Shown: one piece after another, positions 5,770 to 8,914 of the stretch | Layout of the letters: each line of letters starts with the position of its first letter | How positions within the stretch are numbered: position 1 is the stretch's first letter | NCBI GenBank assembly: GCA_017883345.1 | Contig: JADGNT010000158.1 | Location: 1 to 8,914, forward strand | DNA from: Candidatus Solibacter sp. | GTDB lineage: Bacteria > Acidobacteriota > Terriglobia > Bryobacterales > Bryobacteraceae | Length of the DNA: 8,914 bases | Direction: 5' to 3' | Notes under the pieces: generated by a model | What the model was told of the DNA's origin: nothing | Database searches by the model: none | Seen by the model: the letters and a program-made list of their open reading frames with translations, nothing else | Made by a program: the position numbers and the translations under genes

Positions 5770-6775
5770 CCCACCGACCGTTGCCCTGGTCGGCAGCGAT
5801 TCCCTGCTGGCCCGCGAGGTCCGCGACATCGTGTCCACCACCGGCCCTGGACTTGCGTTGCGCCTGGTGGCCGCCGTGGACGAAGAATCCGGCGCGCTCA
5901 CCCGCGTCGGCGACGAGCCCGGCATCGTCAATGGACTGAACGCGGAGAGCCTGCTGGACGTGCGCGCCGTGATCCTCGCCGGCAATGCCGAATCCAGCCG
6001 CCAGACGCTGGAACTTCTGGGCGATCCGCCCGATGCCGCGGTGATCGATCTCACCTACGCTGCCGAGGAGCGCCCCGACGCCCGCCTGCGCGCCCCGCTG
6101 GTGGAATCCGTGCTGGTGGAAGACCCCGCCGATGTGGCGGTGCACGTGATCGCGCACCCCGCCGCCATCGCGCTCGCCCTCTTCCTGCGCCGCCTGCACG
6201 CCAATGACCCGATTCGCAATTCGGTGATTCAGATCTTCGCCCCGGCCAGCGAACACGGCGCCTTGGGGGTGCATGAGTTGCAGCAGCAGACGGTAAGCCT
6301 GCTCTCCTTCAAGAGCCTACCGAAGGCCGTCTTCGACACGCAGCTCAGCTTCAACCTGCTGGCGCGCTACGGCGAGGAAGCGCCGGTGTCGCTGGAAGAA
6401 TCCGAAATGCGCATTGAGCGGCACCTGGCCAGCCTGCTGGCGCTGCCCGGCGATGGCGAAGGCGCGCCCATGCCCTCGCTGCGCCTGATCCAGGCGCCGG
6501 TGTTTCACGGCTACAGCTTTTCGGCGTGGGTGGAGTTTATGGACGCTCCGGATATGGCAGCGCTGGAAAGCTCGCTCTCGATCGATGCGATTGAAGTCCG
6601 CGGCGGCGATTTCGAGCCGCCCAGCAACGTGGGCCAGGCCGGACAGGGAGGCATCGCGGTGGGCGCCATTACGCCGGATCGCAATCACCCCGAGGCCGCC
6701 TGGCTCTGGTTCGTGGCCGATAACGTCCGCCTGGCCGCGGAGAACGCCGTCGCCGTGGCAAGGCAACTGGTATGA
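5762..6775 (+). CDS. Aspartate-semialdehyde-dehydrogenase-like protein (Usg-type), probably non-catalytic
   Basis: 337 aa. The TTG at 5762 is set by GGAG (5751-5754), 7 nt upstream; it overlaps the pssA stop by 8 bp. The fold of ASADH (NAD(P)-binding domain, then Asd/ArgC dimerisation domain) is recognisable: VALVGSDSLLARE (7-19), a VIDLT strand (94-98), SEHGALGV (163-170), LSFNLL (195-200), APVFHGYS (245-252) and the C-terminal WFVADNVRLAAENAV (316-330). Lining up motifs by eye, the catalytic Cys is Ala135 (HPAA instead of NPNC), the substrate-orienting Gln is Ala160, the substrate-binding Arg is Gln244 and the acid-base His is Tyr251. Two Rossmann glycines are also lost (Ser14, Ala17). This resembles E. 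coli Usg-1, an ASADH paralogue without known activity. A true Asd role seems unlikely. Function in this envelope operon is unknown. Confidence 0.85.
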   Translation: MPNPPTVALVGSDSLLAREVRDIVSTTGPGLALRLVAAVDEESGALTRVGDEPGIVNGLNAESLLDVRAVILAGNAESSRQTLELLGDPPDAAVIDLTYAAEERPDARLRAPLVESVLVEDPADVAVHVIAHPAAIALALFLRRLHANDPIRNSVIQIFAPASEHGALGVHELQQQTVSLLSFKSLPKAVFDTQLSFNLLARYGEEAPVSLEESEMRIERHLASLLALPGDGEGAPMPSLRLIQAPVFHGYSFSAWVEFMDAPDMAALESSLSIDAIEVRGGDFEPPSNVGQAGQGGIAVGAITPDRNHPEAAWLWFVADNVRLAAENAVAVARQLV

Positions 6776-7455
6776 GGCGCTTTCCCGCACGCGAGCCCGA
6801 TAACGAAGCCCGTAAGTCTCCGCTTCCTCCGCGCCCTCAGGTTTTGACTTTCCTCTGCCCAATCGAAGCGGTGCCCCAACCCTCTCCCGCGTTCTCCGCG
6901 TCTTTCTCCGCGCCTCCGCGTCTCCGCGTCAAAGCCACTCTCTCGTCAACCTTCGCGCCCGCCCTTCTGGCTCTGCTCGCCGCCCTCACCGGATGCGGCT
7001 ATCACGTATCGGGCCACGGCGATATGCTGCCCAAGACGGTCCAAACCATCGCCATTCCGGCCTTCGGCAACCTGACTTCGCGGTACAAACTGGCCCGGAC
7101 TCTGCCCACGGACATCGGCCGCGAATTGCTTTCGCGCACGCGGTACAAGATTGTCGCCGACCCAAGTCAGGCGGATGCCGTGCTCACGGGCACCCTCCAC
7201 AACTTCGCCGCCTACCCCACCATCTCGGCGAACGGCAGGTCCACCACGGTGGAGGCGGTGGTGACGCTGAACATCACGCTCACGAATCGGGCGACGGGCG
7301 CGGTGCTTTTCACGCGGGCCGGGGCGGAGTTTCGGGAACGCTACGAAATCTCCATCGACCCCAAGGCCTACTTCGATGAAAGCGGCACCGCCATGGAGCG
7401 CCTGAGCAAGAGCGTCGCCAGAAGCGTGGTCAGCGCCATCCTGGAGAAGTTCTGA
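6772..7455 (+). CDS. lptE: LPS-assembly lipoprotein LptE, with repeat-derived leader
   Basis: Outer-membrane lipoprotein that plugs and helps assemble LptD, the channel inserting lipopolysaccharide. 227 aa from ATG at 6772 (ATGA overlap with the upstream stop; AAGG 8 nt before). A lipobox LTGC (72-75) follows a hydrophobic core (62-73), so the mature lipoprotein starts at Cys75 with GCGYHVSG and then KTVQTIAIPAFGN, the usual opening of LptE. The mature part is ~153 aa, normal for the family. The 74 residues before the Cys are far too long for a lipoprotein signal; residues ~17-53 are encoded by a dispersed repeat (6819-6929). In-frame GTG (6871) or TTG (6844) starts would still give leaders of ~41 or ~50 residues. 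True start uncertain. holA follows directly, an lptE-holA order also seen in E. coli. Confidence 0.85.
   Translation: MRRFPAREPDNEARKSPLPPRPQVLTFLCPIEAVPQPSPAFSASFSAPPRLRVKATLSSTFAPALLALLAALTGCGYHVSGHGDMLPKTVQTIAIPAFGNLTSRYKLARTLPTDIGRELLSRTRYKIVADPSQADAVLTGTLHNFAAYPTISANGRSTTVEAVVTLNITLTNRATGAVLFTRAGAEFRERYEISIDPKAYFDESGTAMERLSKSVARSVVSAILEKF
6819..6929 (+). repeat. Dispersed repeat, copy B, inside the lptE leader
   Basis: ~111-bp element with the same ordered blocks as the minus-strand element at 1851-1966: TCCGCGCCCTC (6827-6837), TTTGACTTTC (6843-6852), TCGAAGC (6863-6869), then octamers CTCCGCGT (6894-6901), CTCCGCGC (6906-6913), CTCCGCGT (6914-6921) and CTCCGCGT (6922-6929). Gaps between the first three blocks are 5 or 6 versus 4, and 11 versus 10, in copies A and B. 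It contains no stop in the lptE frame and supplies Arg/Lys residues (RLRVK, 50-54) just before the hydrophobic signal core. An 8-bp unit cycles through all three frames, so stop-free reading depends only on the unit sequence. Confidence 0.75.
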
Positions 7456-8516
7456 TGACGCCCGCCCAATTCCAGGCCCGCGTGAAGAAAGGAACGGTCC
7501 CGCCGGCGACCCTGCTGCTCGGTCCGGAAGCCTACGAACGCCGCCGCATCAAGGACGCGCTGCTCGGGACCGTGCCCGCCGACGCCGTGAGCCAGCACGA
7601 CTTGGCGGAACTCACCCTCGCCGAAATCCTGGACGACGCGCGCTCTCTCTCGCTGTTCGCCTCCGAGCGCCTCATCTGGATCGTCAACGCGGAACTCGCC
7701 CTGCCCCGCGCTCGCGCCGCGGCCGCCGATGACGAGGAGGGCGATTCCGCCTCCGCTGCCGGAGGGGGTGACGCCGCCCCGCTGGCCGCCTACCTGAAGG
7801 ACCCCACCCCCGGCGTCACGCTGGTCTTCGAGGCCATCCGCCACGATTTCGAGGGTGAAGACAAGCGCAAGCAGGATCGCGTGCGCAAGTTCTACGCCGC
7901 CATCCCCGACGTGGTGGAACTCGAAAAGTATGCGCCACAGGAAGCCCGCCGCGAAGCCGAATCGCTCATCCGCCAGGCCGGCTTCCGCATGGATCCCGCG
8001 GCGCTCGACCTGCTGATCGAGGCTCTCGGCGCGGAGATTGCGCGCGTCGCCGTGGAGATCGAGAAACTCTCTCTGTTCGCCGGCAATCGCGCGATCGGCG
8101 TGGAGGACATCGCGGCGCTGGTGCCCGACGCGCGCGCCACCACGATTTTCGCCCTGGTGAACGCGCTGGGCCGCCGCGACCGCGCGCGCGCGCTCGGCAT
8201 TCTCGACACGCTGACGCGCGAGGGCGAATACCTGCCGCTGGCGCTGGCGTTCCTCTCCACGCAGTTCCGCATGGCGCTGGTGGCGCGCGAAGCGGGGCTT
8301 AAGAGTTCACAGCAGATTCAGGGGCACTTCTCCCGGCTGGGCGTGGCGATGTGGGGATCGCGCGCCGAACAGGTCTACCAGACGGTCGGCAAGTTCAACA
8401 AACCCCAACTGGAGCGCGCGCTGGGATTGATCTATAAAGCGGACAAAGGTCTCCGCGATGCGCGTCCGGACGACCGCATCGTCATGGAGACCTTCATTAT
8501 GGAGTTGGTGAGCTAG
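7455..8516 (+). CDS. holA: DNA polymerase III subunit delta
   Basis: Clamp-loader subunit that opens the beta sliding clamp during replication. 353 aa, close to the usual ~340. ATG at 7455 shares one base with the lptE stop (TGATG), with GGAGAAG (7443-7449) 5 nt upstream. The N-terminal AAA+-like domain starts with PATLLLGPEAYERRRIKDAL (17-36), where delta normally has an L.G.E.YL...A pattern without a functional Walker A. ARSLSLFASERLIWI (62-76) and the VTLVFEA strand (121-127) follow. RQAGFRMDPAALDLLIEALG (173-192) with VEIEKLSLFAG (200-210) is the hallmark delta segment, and a helical collar domain (about 225-353) ends the protein. An acidic, Ala/Gly-rich stretch (about 86-108, ADDEEGDSASAAGGGD) looks like a flexible insertion at a point where many homologues have a short loop. 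Last gene of the operon. Confidence 0.93.
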   Translation: MTPAQFQARVKKGTVPPATLLLGPEAYERRRIKDALLGTVPADAVSQHDLAELTLAEILDDARSLSLFASERLIWIVNAELALPRARAAAADDEEGDSASAAGGGDAAPLAAYLKDPTPGVTLVFEAIRHDFEGEDKRKQDRVRKFYAAIPDVVELEKYAPQEARREAESLIRQAGFRMDPAALDLLIEALGAEIARVAVEIEKLSLFAGNRAIGVEDIAALVPDARATTIFALVNALGRRDRARALGILDTLTREGEYLPLALAFLSTQFRMALVAREAGLKSSQQIQGHFSRLGVAMWGSRAEQVYQTVGKFNKPQLERALGLIYKADKGLRDARPDDRIVMETFIMELVS

Positions 8517-8519
8517 TGG

Positions 8520-8552
8520 GACAGGCCGGGGTACCCTCTGGGTCCGCCTGTC
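8520..8552. terminator. Hairpin between convergent holA and rpsT
   Basis: GACAGGC (8520-8526) pairs perfectly with GCCTGTC (8546-8552). Inside, ACCC (8533-8536) can pair with GGGT (8540-8543) around a TCT loop, and GG with CC next to the main stem. It fills most of the 43-bp gap between the two converging stop codons, as expected of a shared two-way terminator. No clear T-run follows on either strand, so it may be a weak or Rho-assisted stop. Confidence 0.5.
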
Positions 8553-8559
8553 GTTCACC

Positions 8560-8826
8560 TTACGCCGCCAGTGCCTTCACCCGGAGGTGCAGCTTGCTCT
8601 TATACCGCGCCGCCGTATTCTTTTTGATAATCCCGCTCTTGGCGGAACGGTCTATCACGGAGAACGTCGCCGGCAGCAGTTCCGAGGCAGCTTTGACATC
8701 CTTCGCCGTCAATGCGCGACGCATCGCGCGAATCGAGTGCCGCAGGCGCGATTTGTTCTTGCGATTGACTTCGGTGCGCCGTTCCGTCTGTCGCACTCGC
8801 TTGAGTGCGGAATATGTATTCGCCAT
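8560..8826 (-). CDS. rpsT: 30S ribosomal protein S20
   Basis: Binds 16S rRNA early in assembly of the small ribosomal subunit. 88 aa, the usual length. The sequence is typical: an initial [17 protein letters not shown] (1-17), [13 protein letters not shown] (21-33), an Ala/Lys-rich second helix, and the conserved end [14 protein letters not shown] (66-79), all strongly basic and helical. ATG at 8826; upstream there is only a weak purine stretch (GCGAAG) directly before the start. Monocistronic, facing the holA end. In E. coli S20 is autoregulated; nothing here shows whether that applies. Confidence 0.96.
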   Translation of the reverse strand: MANTYSALKRVRQTERRTEVNRKNKSRLRHSIRAMRRALTAKDVKAASELLPATFSVIDRSAKSGIIKKNTAARYKSKLHLRVKALAA

Positions 8827-8865
8827 CTTCGCTAAATCTAATCCTTACAGAGTGATCGAGATTTA

Positions 8866-8895
8866 AGAATAGCGCAATCGCCCCCTTCGCGGCAA
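8866..8895 (-). promoter_or_regulatory. Candidate rpsT promoter
   Basis: On the minus strand, -35 TTGCCG (8890-8895) and -10 TATTCT (8866-8871) stand 18 bp apart, each 4 of 6 to consensus. Transcription would start near 8859, leaving a ~33-nt leader before the ATG at 8826. The A/T-rich leader stands out from the GC-rich surroundings. Confidence 0.45.
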
Positions 8896-8914
8896 CTCAA
8901 CTGACGATTCCATC

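Noticed and set aside
1..8914. Possible defence system, prophage, insertion sequence, tRNA or rRNA
   Set aside because: On reading both strands I found no transposase, integrase, nuclease or toxin motif, no terminal inverted repeats flanking a gene, and no cloverleaf or rRNA sequence. Apart from the accessory secreted proteins the window is ordinary chromosome.

Overview
The window is GC-rich (except for short regulatory stretches), densely packed bacterial DNA. It most resembles a soil Acidobacteriota genome, perhaps Bryobacterales/Solibacter-like. That placement is inference from the gene types (HAF-repeat protein, Tat-type DUF362 protein, DUF2007 protein), the presence of an LPS-assembly lipoprotein (so a two-membrane cell), and octamer-rich repeats of a kind I recall from such genomes. 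No marker in the window is decisive.

Layout. Positions 1-289 hold no gene I can support. A secreted, methionine-rich protein of unknown function (344-1402, +) follows a promoter-like pair and a strong ribosome binding site. It converges with, and overlaps by 38 bp, a small minus-strand membrane protein with a shortened DUF2007-like domain (1365-1826). Upstream of that gene lies copy A of a ~115-bp dispersed repeat. Next comes a two-gene minus-strand unit: a secreted HAF-repeat protein (3121-4152) and a Tat-type DUF362 protein (1997-3124), joined by a 4-bp stop/start overlap. The 118-bp gap between this unit and the following plus-strand operon carries a perfect tandem 12-mer, TGTACATCCAAC x2.

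The core is a plus-strand operon, 4271-8516, in which every junction overlaps: psd, pssA, an aspartate-semialdehyde-dehydrogenase-like (Usg-type) protein, lptE and holA. pssA makes phosphatidylserine from CDP-diacylglycerol and serine, and psd decarboxylates it to phosphatidylethanolamine. lptE helps insert LPS into the outer membrane, and holA is the DNA polymerase III delta (clamp-loader) subunit. The operon thus joins membrane-lipid synthesis, outer-membrane assembly and replication. rpsT (ribosomal protein S20) converges on it from the minus strand, with a hairpin between them and its own promoter-like sequence.

Most worth a second look: (1) two diverged copies of one dispersed repeat, both just upstream of a coding region in the same relative orientation, one of them read through in frame in the lptE leader; (2) the ASADH-like protein, which by motif alignment has lost all four catalytic residues yet sits translationally coupled in the envelope operon. 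I see no defence system, phage, insertion sequence, CRISPR array or RNA gene.
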